A stretch of 13,474 nucleotides of DNA from CAZFQG01 sp964520785 (lineage in GTDB: Bacteria > Planctomycetota > Planctomycetia > Pirellulales > Thermoguttaceae): NCBI GenBank assembly GCA_964520785.1, contig CAZFQG010000176.1, positions 1 through 13,474 of the forward strand, written 5' to 3'. The position numbers and the translations under genes are program-made. The notes under the pieces are model-generated. The model did not search any database. It was not told the DNA's origin and saw nothing but the letters and a program-made list of their open reading frames with translations. Below, one piece after another: positions 1 to 7,101 of the stretch; within the stretch, counting starts at the first letter, position 1; each line of letters starts with the position of its first letter.

Positions 1-1967
1 AGCCGCTCCAGGGAGGACGGTACTCCGCGGGGCGCAAAGCCGCCGCGCATCGGATTCGCGCGGTACATCGGCCACGCTGCATCCCTCGCGTCGACCGCTT
101 CCCCGATAGCATCATAAGCGGGGCCTCGCTCCAGGCGCACCGCGTCGGCCTCCGCGTGGGTATCGTACTCGCGCCGGCTCTCACTCTTGCTCTCGCTCTC
201 GCTCTTGCTCTCACGACCGCGAGGTTCGAGCCCGGAGCTGAGAGCGAAGAAACCATCCATCCGCACCGCCGGATAGCAGAAGCACTGGTGCGGGGGGACA
301 TAGAATAGGCCATTGGCCGGGACCATCCCGCTCACGCACGGACCACGGAACCAATTGTGCCTGGCGTGCTGATCGTCCCGCAGATCGAGGAACTCGCTGC
401 CGCGTTGGCCGGTAATCAGGTAACGGCAGGTCGCCCGGTCGGTATAACACCGCCGGTGATGCCCCGACTCCAGCACGCTCCGCGTCCTCAAGGTCTTCAC
501 CAACCGGCCGGTTTTCACCTCCCGGGCCTCGAAGCGGGGCTGTCCCCACCAGATCAGGTTCCCGACGACGAAGAGGTCCGGATACCGGCCTCGCGAGCCG
601 GCCCCCGGCCCCTCCCACAGCGGTTTTCCGGTGGCCGGAGAATAGGCGCTGACCGCGCCGGATTGCACGACGAGCACCGCGTCGTCGTGCGCGATCACGC
701 CGGCCGGACGCAGATGCGTCTCTTGCCGCCACAAAACTTCCCCGGTCCGTGCATCGAGCCCCACCAAATCCGACCGGCCATGGAAAAACACCCGACCGGC
801 CGCCGCGCATAAGCTCCGGTTGATCAGTACGCCCGGCTCATGCCGCCAGACGGTCGTCCCGTCCTCGGGACGGATGGCCGTAACGGCATTACCGGGTCCG
901 CGCGAGACCGCCAGCAGGAGGCCGTCGAAGAGGATGAATTCCGCCACCGGGGCGGTCTGCTCGAAGGTGCGCTTCACCTCGCCGGTCTTCCCGTCCAGGG
1001 CCGTAATAGGAGCCCCGAATCCGAGCGTGGCGTAGAGGGTATCGGCATGCGCCACGAATAGACGCTCGACATTGCCCGGCCGGGTGCGCAGGCCCAACCA
1101 GGTGTTTGGATCGTTCTCGCGAGGCTTACCGCTCCACGCCCGCCAGCCCCAATCCGGCAGAGGGCGTTTCCACGACTCCACGCCGTTGAAGGCGTCTCGG
1201 CACGCGAGCACCCACCGCGGGGGAAATCTGGCGTCGGTGATTCCGATGGGCCCTTCATCCAATACGTAATAAACGCGACCTCCGGCGGAAATCATTCCGG
1301 AAAGGCCGGATTCGATCTCGTGGCTCCGCATCACGCGCGGACCCGCCTCCCACTGGAGATGCTTCGGCGGCCCCACGTGGGTGTCGTTCGATGCGCCGGT
1401 GTTGCCCGAGTCGTAACGATAGTGTGGCCATTCGTCCAGTCCCAAAGGCCGCGGCTTGACCAGCTTCTTCCATCCGAGCGGTCCCCGCGCGTAAAGCGTG
1501 CCACCCGGCACGAGCACCCGCATCAACTCCGCCATGTCGGGCTCGCCGGCCGACCCGGGCCAGAACAACACGTTGACCAGGTTGTCGGTATAGGGCAGCC
1601 TGCCCCCCTCCCAATACTTGAACGTCACCCGGCCATCCGCCTCGGACGACCGCGCATGGCGCCTCGCCCGGTCGAGTTCGTCCCAGTTGTTTCCGAGCCC
1701 TTGCACGACCAGCGCGTTGCCTTTCGCGAGGGCGGCCGTACGTTCTCCATCGCCGCAATTCACGTGAACCACGATTCCGCCGCGAACACCGCTTTCGCGA
1801 AGCAACCGCTCCAGGCTTGAACCGGCCGGCGGGAAAGTCGCCGGATCATCCGTCGTGGGCTCGGGAACGGGGCCCGCCGACACGCGCGCCGCCACGAAGC
1901 ACACCAGGCATCCGACCGCCAACCTTCTCCAAGACCGTCGACTTCGAAACCTTTGATCGCTTCTCAT
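1..1967 (-). CDS. Exported methyltransferase-like / PQQ beta-propeller protein, C-terminus beyond the window
   Basis: The frame is open from ATG at 1967 to the left edge: 655 residues, with the C-terminus missing. Residues 1-31 are a signal peptide (Arg-rich start, hydrophobic core, VSA then G at the likely cleavage site); the n-region SRRSW is faintly Tat-like. Residues about 50-180 resemble a class I SAM methyltransferase: glycine loop VNCGDGERT (70-77), the acidic-strand region near 125-136 and LMRVLVPGG (148-156). From 180 come PQQ-type repeats: WPHYRYDSGNTGAS at 180-193, ALDGKTGEV at 323-331, GLDARTGEVLW at 403-413. A Cys/His-rich stretch (C507, C514, C544, C562, C564, with LRDDQHARHNW) is, from memory, typical of large planctomycete proteins of this build. 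A second propeller opens at WPMYRANPMRGG (632-643). It is co-directional with the protease 9 nt upstream and probably in one operon. The substrate is unknown. The family call is fairly sure; enzymatic activity is not. Confidence 0.85.
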   Translation of the reverse strand, partial: MRSDQRFRSRRSWRRLAVGCLVCFVAARVSAGPVPEPTTDDPATFPPAGSSLERLLRESGVRGGIVVHVNCGDGERTAALAKGNALVVQGLGNNWDELDRARRHARSSEADGRVTFKYWEGGRLPYTDNLVNVLFWPGSAGEPDMAELMRVLVPGGTLYARGPLGWKKLVKPRPLGLDEWPHYRYDSGNTGASNDTHVGPPKHLQWEAGPRVMRSHEIESGLSGMISAGGRVYYVLDEGPIGITDARFPPRWVLACRDAFNGVESWKRPLPDWGWRAWSGKPRENDPNTWLGLRTRPGNVERLFVAHADTLYATLGFGAPITALDGKTGEVKRTFEQTAPVAEFILFDGLLLAVSRGPGNAVTAIRPEDGTTVWRHEPGVLINRSLCAAAGRVFFHGRSDLVGLDARTGEVLWRQETHLRPAGVIAHDDAVLVVQSGAVSAYSPATGKPLWEGPGAGSRGRYPDLFVVGNLIWWGQPRFEAREVKTGRLVKTLRTRSVLESGHHRRCYTDRATCRYLITGQRGSEFLDLRDDQHARHNWFRGPCVSGMVPANGLFYVPPHQCFCYPAVRMDGFFALSSGLEPRGRESKSESESKSESRREYDTHAEADAVRLERGPAYDAIGEAVDARDAAWPMYRANPMRGGFAPRGVPSSLER
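177..212 (-). repeat. Imperfect hexanucleotide repeat coding a Ser-Glu/Lys linker
   Basis: Six units of the form (G/A)AGAGC/T, read on the minus strand, encode alternating Glu/Lys and Ser at residues 586-597 of the propeller protein. The tract lies between the Cys-rich part of the first propeller and the WPMYR start of the second, so it is probably a flexible linker. The unit is a multiple of three, so slippage would change length without breaking the frame. Confidence 0.8.
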
Positions 1968-1976
1968 GAACTTCCA

Positions 1977-2915
1977 CTAAAACTGTTGGCCTCGCACGAC
2001 CGGCTCGCGTACCGTGGTCCGCTCGGTATGTGAATGGATCGCGTAGGCCGGATTCATTGCGATTGGCTCAAGAAACTTGCGGACGCGTCCGCAGTGGCTG
2101 CCGTTGGTCGTTCCGTCGACCGATCCGAAGAGGACGCCGGCAAGGGTGCCGTCGCCGTGGAAGATGGGCCCGCCGGAATCACCGCTCCGAGACGGAGTCG
2201 TCACTTCCAGAATGTCCTCCGGCTCCTTCATGCCGGGGGCACAATACTGGAGCATTCGGCCCGAGGACTGACGGTAGGTTCCCCCGCCATAGCCGGCGAT
2301 GGTCAGAGGGTCCCCAATTTCGGGGATACGATCCGAGATGGCGACCGGGTGGATGTTGGGACGTGGAATCGCCAAGGCGGCCAGATCCCAGGTCTTGTCC
2401 GTCGCCAGGATAGTAGCCACGTAACTCGCGCCGTTGGGAAAACGCACGCGGACTTCCCCCACCCGGTCGCGGACGACGTGCCAATTCGTCAAAATGATCC
2501 CATTGGTGTCGGAAACCCCGACGAGGGTACCCGAACCATGGTATACGACATCCATTGCTCCTTCCACGTCGAGCCGCGCGACCGCCGGGTGCCTCCCGTC
2601 GACCGTTGCCGGCAATTTGGGCTCGGGAATTGCCTCGCGGTTATTGAGGACCTCTTCGCGCCGTGCGTTGAGCGCGGGGCTCATTTTCACGAATACGTTG
2701 CGGATGCCTTCCGGTTCCGTCGGCGGACGCTCGGATAATGCCTCGTGGTGGGGGCTGACGTGTCGCGCTCCGTGCGGGGCCGGATAGTCGCGGTTCTGCG
2801 CGACAACCAAATCGCAATCGTGGAAGAAGATGGCCGCGGCAAGGAGGAAAATCAAGGAAAGGAGAAACAAACCGTGTGGAAGAGAGGGGAGGGGGAGGAC
2901 GAGTGCTTTTCTCAT
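1977..2915 (-). CDS. Exported trypsin-like serine protease (S1 / HtrA-type fold)
   Basis: A 312-residue protein. The start is ATG 2915; a TTG 15 nt upstream is possible but has no better ribosome-binding site. Residues 14-39 are hydrophobic (LFLLSLIFLLAAAIFF), giving a signal peptide or N-terminal anchor. The catalytic triad is visible: His146 in LTNWHVV, Asp177 in TWDLAAL and Ser247 in RSGDSGGPI, with the usual spacing for trypsin-like proteases of the DegP/HtrA type. There is no PDZ domain, since only about 45 residues follow the catalytic region. C225 and C275 could form a disulfide. Residues about 40-110 are a Pro/Arg-rich linker with no recognised domain. The stop codon is 9 nt before the start of the methyltransferase-like/PQQ gene, so the two are probably co-transcribed. 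The protein probably acts in the periplasm or at the cell surface; its substrate is unknown. Confidence 0.88.
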   Translation of the reverse strand: MRKALVLPLPSLPHGLFLLSLIFLLAAAIFFHDCDLVVAQNRDYPAPHGARHVSPHHEALSERPPTEPEGIRNVFVKMSPALNARREEVLNNREAIPEPKLPATVDGRHPAVARLDVEGAMDVVYHGSGTLVGVSDTNGIILTNWHVVRDRVGEVRVRFPNGASYVATILATDKTWDLAALAIPRPNIHPVAISDRIPEIGDPLTIAGYGGGTYRQSSGRMLQYCAPGMKEPEDILEVTTPSRSGDSGGPIFHGDGTLAGVLFGSVDGTTNGSHCGRVRKFLEPIAMNPAYAIHSHTERTTVREPVVRGQQF

Positions 2916-3121
2916 ACGCGGTAGTCTCAACTTGGGAAGCCGAACAGTCCTATCGAAAAAGTGGGCTTACGTCATCCGTCGATGCTAATCGGACCGCCTC
3001 CGAGCTTCAAACGAAATCCAGGAAAACACCCCGATTTCGCGAGTTTTTTCGCCGATAACCCAAGAAAACCACCCCGTTTGGCAGAACCCGACCACTTTTT
3101 TCCTAGAACGCCGGGGCAAAG

Positions 3122-3130
3122 TGCTATGGT
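3122..3130 (+). promoter_or_regulatory. Possible extended -10 promoter (TGCTATGGT)
   Basis: TGCTATGGT fits an extended -10 box (TGn then TATGGT, four of six matches to TATAAT). No good -35 lies 16-18 nt upstream. A second, weaker arrangement is TTGGCA at 3078-3083 with a poor -10 17 nt downstream. It is proposed only because a terminator-like hairpin lies about 220 nt further on. Confidence 0.25.
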
Positions 3131-3259
3131 TGGAAAACGGCCGTTCCGTGTCGCGCCGGCGTGGTAAGAGACGGGCGGCGGTAGTCCCCCCCAAAACAAT
3201 GGATGCAACGCTGTCGGCCGGGTCCAAGGAAAGGTGCGAGCACGACCTACCAGACGGAA

Positions 3260-3365
3260 CGACGATTCCACGACCGATCGGAACCAAGCTCAAGACCAGG
3301 AGTAAGGGGGTCGTCTCGACGATTCCACTGAACTCTTAAGAGCAGGAGGACGCCGGACCGATCGG
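3260..3365 (+). repeat. Two pairs of short direct repeats in the gap
   Basis: CGACGATTCCAC occurs at 3260-3271 and again at 3317-3328. GACCGATCGG occurs at 3272-3281 and again at 3356-3365, where the second copy forms the loop of the terminator hairpin. The first copies of the two motifs are adjacent; the second copies are 27 nt apart. All repeats are exact. Confidence 0.75.
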
Positions 3366-3386
3366 TTTCGGCGTCCTTCTCTCTTA
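3344..3386. terminator. Strong hairpin, probable bidirectional terminator
   Basis: AGGACGCCG (3347-3355) pairs with CGGCGTCCT (3369-3377), a 9-bp stem that extends outward with a G-U, a G-C and an A-T pair. The loop contains the palindrome ACCGATCGGT. On the plus strand it is followed by a T-rich tail (TTCTCTCTT). On the minus strand it lies about 60 nt past the stop of the gene ending at 3439 and could end that operon. The palindrome CTCTTAAGAG is next to it at 3333-3342. Confidence 0.65.
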
Positions 3387-3438
3387 TCGACCCGAGAGTC
3401 CGCGAACCACCCGGGAAAACGGCCAAAGTCGGCCCGCG

Positions 3439-4263
3439 CTAGAACCGCAAGCGGTCGTCTTCTCCCTTGAGTTCCATCAGCCGGCGATGGATGATGTCCT
3501 CGCGGGCCTCTTCGCGGGCTTGAACGTTCTCGAGCAGCTTTCGCAGTTCGCGCTCGATCCGTTCGATTTCGAGCTTCCGGCGTTTCTGGCGGATCGTGAA
3601 GTGTTCATTCACGACGTCGGCGAGTTCCTCGGCGATCTTCTCGCGTTCTTCGCCTTCGGTCTGGCGGAACCGTATCGCCAGTTGATGGCTCTTGTGCTCA
3701 AGATTTCGGTCAACTTGGTCCAGCTCGAACATTTCCGGGTCGGCGGGGTGCCCCGGCATTCCCCCCATTCCCATCTCCATGCCTCCACCCATCGGCCCTC
3801 CACCCATCATGCCGGGTCCGAAGGGTACACTACCCGGCTCCATTACCCCCGCCCCTCCCATGCCGGGCATCCCGGGCGCCGGTCCTCCCGGACCCATTCC
3901 CGGCCCTCTGCCGGGCATCATCCCGCCGGGCATCATTCCGCCGGGCATTCCCTCGTGACGTCCGCGAGGAGGATCCCCGTCCGGCCGCTGCGGTTGCATC
4001 GGCATCGGCCCGGACTCCATCCCCATTTCCGTCGGGGGGCGTTCCCCGTCCCATTCCATGGAGCGTTTCGGCCGGCGGGGAGGCGCGCCGCGGTCCGGGG
4101 GACCGTCGCCGCGCGGGCGGGGAGCGTCGTCGAGACGTTCGACGGCCGGCTTCGGCGGCCGGTCCCTTTCGCGGTCTTTCTCTCTCTCTTCGTCGGCGAA
4201 GGCCGATTGAGCCGCGGCGAAGAAGAGTGCCAGGAATGGAATCACGATCAAATAGCGTCGCAT
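3439..4263 (-). CDS. Exported Gly/Met/Pro-rich protein with C-terminal coiled coil, third gene of the sigma-factor cluster
   Basis: A 274-residue protein from ATG 4263, with AGGGAG about 8 nt upstream as ribosome-binding site. Residues 1-23 form a signal peptide (cleavage after AFA). Residues 24-75 are rich in Arg, Glu, Asp and Pro. Residues about 76-172 are a low-complexity Gly/Met/Pro region with GGMMP and GPGMG repeats and no globular fold. Residues about 180-274 are highly charged and heptad-like (RKLEIERIERELRKLLENVQ), with HRRLMELKGE near the end: a long helix or coiled coil. No enzyme motif is seen. Similar exported proteins are, from memory, common beside ECF sigma genes in planctomycetes. 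Its placement 100 nt after the putative anti-sigma gene suggests a part in an envelope signal or stress response. A Met-rich segment could bind metal such as copper, but that is only a possibility. Confidence 0.75.
   Translation of the reverse strand: MRRYLIVIPFLALFFAAAQSAFADEEREKDRERDRPPKPAVERLDDAPRPRGDGPPDRGAPPRRPKRSMEWDGERPPTEMGMESGPMPMQPQRPDGDPPRGRHEGMPGGMMPGGMMPGRGPGMGPGGPAPGMPGMGGAGVMEPGSVPFGPGMMGGGPMGGGMEMGMGGMPGHPADPEMFELDQVDRNLEHKSHQLAIRFRQTEGEEREKIAEELADVVNEHFTIRQKRRKLEIERIERELRKLLENVQAREEAREDIIHRRLMELKGEDDRLRF
3911..3955 (-). repeat. 15-bp tandem repeat coding GGMMP units
   Basis: Two 15-bp units, CCGGGCATCATCCCG at 3911-3925 and a copy differing at one base at 3926-3940, are followed by a partial third unit starting at 3941. 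They lie within the Gly/Met-rich region of the exported protein and keep the frame. Confidence 0.75.
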
Positions 4264-4363
4264 GATTGAAACTCCCTGTGTAATAGGATGTCTGGTAGAA
4301 AGATATGTGGGTTGTATTCATCGCGACCAAGGTTGACCGGCAGACCGACACCATGGCGCCTCG

Positions 4364-4849
4364 TCAAATCGAATTGGTCCGCAATTCCTCACGAAGCGCC
4401 TCGAGGCGCCGAGAGAGGGGCGATACCTCGCACTCGGCGCTCGTCGTGGCGTTCACCTCGAACAACAACACCCTGCGGCGGACGCTTTCGATTTGCATAT
4501 CCCAGTCGTCGTCCCACGGCGGCAGATCGTTTACTCGCGATCTAGCGGGGCGAGGGGAGGCTGCCGTCTTCTCCTCCGTTGGCGCGGGACCGGACGGAAG
4601 CAGGATGCACGCGAGCAGCGCTACCGCCGCCACGCTCGCCGCCGCGGTGAACGCCGCGAGCAACCCCCGCCACGCGTTCCGGCGTCGCGATGCACGGCGC
4701 CACGTCTGAAGCGGCTCCTCTCCTTGGGGAACCGCCGCTTCCAGAAGCGACCCGAAAGCCAGCCAGGCATCTCGGGTTTCTTTCATCGCCGGATCGCACG
4801 CGGCACGCGGATCGTTCGACGTTATTCGCAACAATTCTTGTTCGTTCAT
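4364..4849 (-). CDS. Putative membrane-anchored anti-sigma factor
   Basis: A 161-residue protein whose ATG overlaps the stop of the ECF sigma gene as ATGA, so translation is probably coupled. It has one transmembrane helix at residues about 62-84 (GLLAAFTAAASVAAVALLA), preceded by an Arg-rich stretch (WRRASRRRNAWR), which places the N-terminus in the cytoplasm. The cytoplasmic part (1-50) lacks the HxxxCxxC zinc motif of classical anti-sigma factors; only one Cys (C18) is present there. The outer part (85-161) is acidic near PPWDDDWD, then helical and Arg-rich. The anti-sigma role rests on gene position and topology, not on a recognised domain. A membrane protein of another kind coupled to the sigma gene cannot be excluded. 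Confidence 0.7.
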   Translation of the reverse strand: MNEQELLRITSNDPRAACDPAMKETRDAWLAFGSLLEAAVPQGEEPLQTWRRASRRRNAWRGLLAAFTAAASVAAVALLACILLPSGPAPTEEKTAASPRPARSRVNDLPPWDDDWDMQIESVRRRVLLFEVNATTSAECEVSPLSRRLEALREELRTNSI

Positions 4850-5379
4850 TTTGACACTCGCACAGCGGCTTCACCAAGCCGTTTCCGCAATTGTTCCAAC
4901 CCCCGGCGACAATGACTCAGCACCGTGTTCACCGGTATCTCCATCGTCTCGGCGATTTCGGCGAACGGTAGTTGCCCGTAATAGCGAAGCAGCAACACTC
5001 TGCGGTGATCCGGACCCAATTCGTCCAGGGCGGTGGCCAGGAGACCGGCCTGCTCGTTTTGCACCGCCAGCAAGGCCGGATCGTCCGCGGCCGGAACGGA
5101 GTCGAGCCCCTCGGACGATCCCCGAGGGCGCCGGGCTCCCTCGCGGAAGCGGTCCGTCGCCAGGCGGTCCGCGATCCGCAGCAGATAGGCCCTCGCGTTC
5201 CCGTTCTCCCGGTACCGGCCCCGCGCCTTCCACGCGCGCAGGAAGACCTCCTGGGTGAGATCGGCCGCCGCCTGGTCGCGCGTCACCGCCCAGAGATATC
5301 CCTGAACGGCCCGGCCGTGCTCTCGAACCCAGTCCTCGAATCGCCGCGTATCGGAAGAGGCCGGTTTCGAATCGCTCAT
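4846..5379 (-). CDS. ECF (sigma-70 family) RNA polymerase sigma factor
   Basis: A 177-residue protein, the usual ECF size. Region 2 spans about residues 13-80, with the -10-binding helix DLTQEVFLRAWKARGRYRENG followed by ARAYLLRIADRLATDRFR. A short linker (82-105) is followed by region 4 at about 113-168, with LGPDHRRVLLLRYYGQLPFAEIA and the recognition helix VNTVLSHCRRGLEQLRKRL. Region 3 is absent, as expected for ECF factors. The protein directs RNA polymerase to a small regulon. The ATGA overlap with the membrane protein gene suggests the two are made in step. A TATCCTATATAAAG stretch lies just before the start on the minus strand, but no convincing own promoter could be named. Confidence 0.93.
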   Translation of the reverse strand: MSDSKPASSDTRRFEDWVREHGRAVQGYLWAVTRDQAAADLTQEVFLRAWKARGRYRENGNARAYLLRIADRLATDRFREGARRPRGSSEGLDSVPAADDPALLAVQNEQAGLLATALDELGPDHRRVLLLRYYGQLPFAEIAETMEIPVNTVLSHCRRGLEQLRKRLGEAAVRVSK

Positions 5380-5383
5380 CGCT

Positions 5384-5542
5384 TTATATAGGATAACGCA
5401 GCGACGGAAAAATTATTGCGGCGTTTTTTTGATGAACCGCGCATTGAACCACCCGTCGGACGTGTCTCGTCGTCGATCTGGCAGCGGTCCTTGTTGAACG
5501 CATTGGCTTGGAGAAAACGCGAGTAAATTTCAGATTATTCAT
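5384..5542 (-). CDS. Doubtful small ORF upstream of the ECF sigma gene
   Basis: A 52-codon ORF from ATG 5542, with a good ribosome-binding site (GGAAG, 5 nt upstream; the wider tract is GGAAGGAAG at 5548-5556). It ends 4 nt before the sigma factor ATG. The product is basic and Thr/Arg-rich and was not recognised. A second reading frame over the same DNA is open from near 5534 and stops at 5376-5378, overlapping the sigma start as ATGA; it includes a 22-codon ORF from ATG 5444. The region may hold a leader peptide, a frameshifted small gene, or only the sigma gene's leader. Confidence 0.25.
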   Translation of the reverse strand: MNNLKFTRVFSKPMRSTRTAARSTTRHVRRVVQCAVHQKNAAIIFPSLRYPI

Positions 5543-5747
5543 TGCAACTTCCTTCCGTGGTAGAGCGGTGGAATAGTCCATTTGTCGGAGGGTACGGGTT
5601 CGCGACTGAATATGCTTGGCACCGCCCCGCTTCAATTCAACGGCGAATGACCCTTTTATGTCCTGCTCGTGAAAGAAAACGCGATCTCACGGCCTATTGG
5701 ACGGTATCCAGAGTACCAGATTGGTTCTCGGAGGCCGTTACTCTTTT

Positions 5748-5754
5748 GGAGGAG
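5748..5754 (+). promoter_or_regulatory. Ribosome-binding site that fixes the PEP-CTERM gene start
   Basis: GGAGGAG ends 7 nt before GTG 5762, the ideal distance. It selects this GTG over the in-frame GTG at 5669, which would add 31 residues that do not look like a signal peptide, and over ATG 5774. Confidence 0.75.
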
Positions 5755-5761
5755 ATTTGCA

Positions 5762-6511
5762 GTGAGAAGTCCTATGAAGAGGCTCGCAGGGGGTAGCGTG
5801 TTTTGTCTGGCGGGCATCCTCGTTCTAACCATTTGTGGGGGGTGGGCGATTGGTGATACGATTGAGCACATCCCGGTCTTTCCTGAAGACTGGACCAGCG
5901 TGAGGTCAACTGGGCCTGCTAATGGCCTGACTGGGAAAGGCGCTTACGAAGACAACGATGCCGTCAAGCTAGAGTGGCTTGTCACGGCCTATGAGGCCGG
6001 TAGTCCGTTCAAGTATCAATACACATACACCTTTTCGGGCACCGGATTTGATGCGCAGGGCGGCGGCTTAAGCCACTTCACGCTGGATATTTCCGACGAC
6101 GCATTCTCTGCGACGGGTCAGCTCAAGGACGGCGTGATCGAGAACGCGCAATTCAAGGAAGGTGAGAACGATTGGGAGCCTATTAAACCAGGTGATTTCG
6201 AAGCCAGCGGCTTGCTCGACGGGATTACCAGCGCGGTGAAATTTGACCTCGGTGGCGACACGCAACCGTATGCTTATCAATTTGACTCGAATCGTCCGCC
6301 GGTGTGGGGGAGTTTCTATGTCAAGGGTGGACTGGGCGAGGTGGCGAACAACGCGCTTTGGCAAGTTGACGCCAAATTAACGGAGGAAATAAACTGGATC
6401 GCCGTACCGAACAGTGAAGACACGGGCGTCATCATTCCCGAGCCGACCGGTTTCCTGGTTTGGCTGGGGATTGTGGCAACCTGTTGGATTGGCGTCTGCA
6501 GAAGGCGTTGA
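5762..6511 (+). CDS. PEP-CTERM sorting-domain protein, exported, function unknown
   Basis: A 249-residue protein from GTG 5762. Residues 1-30 are a signal peptide (MRSPMKRLAGGSVF, then a hydrophobic core). Residues 31-220 are a beta-rich, acidic, Gly/Asp-containing ectodomain with few Lys, Arg or Cys residues and no recognised domain. The C-terminal 24 residues are a full PEP-CTERM signal: PEP at 226-228, the hydrophobic helix FLVWLGIVATCWIGV, then CRRR. In this family the tail is recognised and cut by an exosortase (EpsH/XrtA type), usually in bacteria that make extracellular polysaccharide. No exosortase is in this window. The gene stands alone on the plus strand between two minus-strand operons. 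By eye its G+C is lower than its neighbours (29 of 60 bases at 6001-6060). Confidence 0.88.
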   Translation: MRSPMKRLAGGSVFCLAGILVLTICGGWAIGDTIEHIPVFPEDWTSVRSTGPANGLTGKGAYEDNDAVKLEWLVTAYEAGSPFKYQYTYTFSGTGFDAQGGGLSHFTLDISDDAFSATGQLKDGVIENAQFKEGENDWEPIKPGDFEASGLLDGITSAVKFDLGGDTQPYAYQFDSNRPPVWGSFYVKGGLGEVANNALWQVDAKLTEEINWIAVPNSEDTGVIIPEPTGFLVWLGIVATCWIGVCRRR

Positions 6512-6693
6512 GGCGCTGCCGCGGAATGGCACCCGACGTGGGAGTCTCCCGGAGGATTCCTAGTTCGCGCGGTTCTGTCCTGGACCTGAATCGGATTAGG
6601 TTTCGCGGCGAAGAGGAACCGAGTTTTCTCTGGCCGGCGTGGTTTGAATGGTGACGTTCTCGGCCTTTAACCAAGCCGTCCTCCCTCCAAAAC

Positions 6694-7101
6694 CTACTTC
6701 GGCAAATACCCCGCGCTGGATTCGAAATACCGTTTGCGCCGGACGACCACGCGTTCGGCGCATTCTTCCTTTTCCGCGCGGAGGTCTTCCAGGTTGGCGC
6801 GGCAGTAGCGGCAGCCGATGGTTTTGAGATGGAAGTCGACATAGTCGGCCCGGTCGGCCGGGAGCGCGTCGAGAAGGTAGGCGCCGAGTTCTTCACGTGA
6901 GAGACACGTAATGCGGCGGTTCCGCCAGATGCCGCCGAGCGTGTGCAGCGGCGATTCGCGCTGAGCGTTGAGCATGGAGACGCGGCGGACGAGTGAAGGG
7001 TCGTCCCGGAGCCGCTTCTCCACGTCGGCCATTTTCTCGGGGGGGAGTGCCTCGTCGAGGAAGGCTTGCAGCGTCGATTGCCGTAGTTCCCGCTGGCTCA
7101 T
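6694..7101 (-). CDS. Small soluble His/Cys protein, probable partner (anti-sigma-like) of the second ECF sigma factor
   Basis: A 135-residue protein from ATG 7101, overlapping the sigma gene stop as ATGA. Residues about 10-44 (LQAFLDEALPPEKMADVEKR, then DDP) match the N-terminal pattern of anti-sigma factors, which have a short helix with a DGxLPPE-like turn. Residues 66-107 repeat a similar pattern (LGAYLLDALPADRADYVDFH) and end in H91-x5-C97-x2-C100, a variant of the HxxxCxxC zinc motif of zf-HC2 anti-sigma factors. No transmembrane helix is present, so it would act in the cytoplasm. It could bind its sigma factor or sense redox or metal state. The partner role is inferred from coupling and motif. 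It is the last gene of the ribBA-sigma operon. Confidence 0.75.
   Translation of the reverse strand: MSQRELRQSTLQAFLDEALPPEKMADVEKRLRDDPSLVRRVSMLNAQRESPLHTLGGIWRNRRITCLSREELGAYLLDALPADRADYVDFHLKTIGCRYCRANLEDLRAEKEECAERVVVRRKRYFESSAGYLPK

Larger units (their letters stand above)
3131..3386 (+). ncRNA. Candidate small plus-strand transcript (sRNA or small mRNA) ending at a terminator
   Basis: The stretch lies between the divergently placed protease start and the end of the Gly/Met-rich protein gene, and holds no recognised gene. It starts near a possible extended -10 box, contains the 10-bp palindrome AACGGCCGTT at 3136-3145 and two short direct repeats, and ends in a strong GC hairpin followed by TTCTCTCTT. 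A 72-codon ORF (GTG 3121 to TAA 3339), or 46 codons from ATG 3198, stops 7 nt before the hairpin. Its product, ending in a basic Pro/Thr-rich tail, was not recognised and has no clear ribosome-binding site. It could be a structured RNA, a small protein mRNA, or chance. Confidence 0.3.

Noticed and set aside
211..1758. Several ORFs on both strands in the first 2 kb
   Set aside because: A single minus-strand frame from 1967 to the edge explains the region with consistent PQQ repeat motifs; the others are out-of-frame shadows.
3487..4269. 260-codon plus-strand ORF opposite the Gly/Met-rich protein
   Set aside because: The minus frame has a signal peptide, ribosome-binding site and operon context; the plus frame is a His/Ser/Pro-rich shadow without these.
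5619..5637. Sigma-54 promoter (TTGGCACCGCCCCGC) upstream of the PEP-CTERM gene
   Set aside because: GG and GC are separated by 9 nt, not the required 10, and the -12 element is poor.
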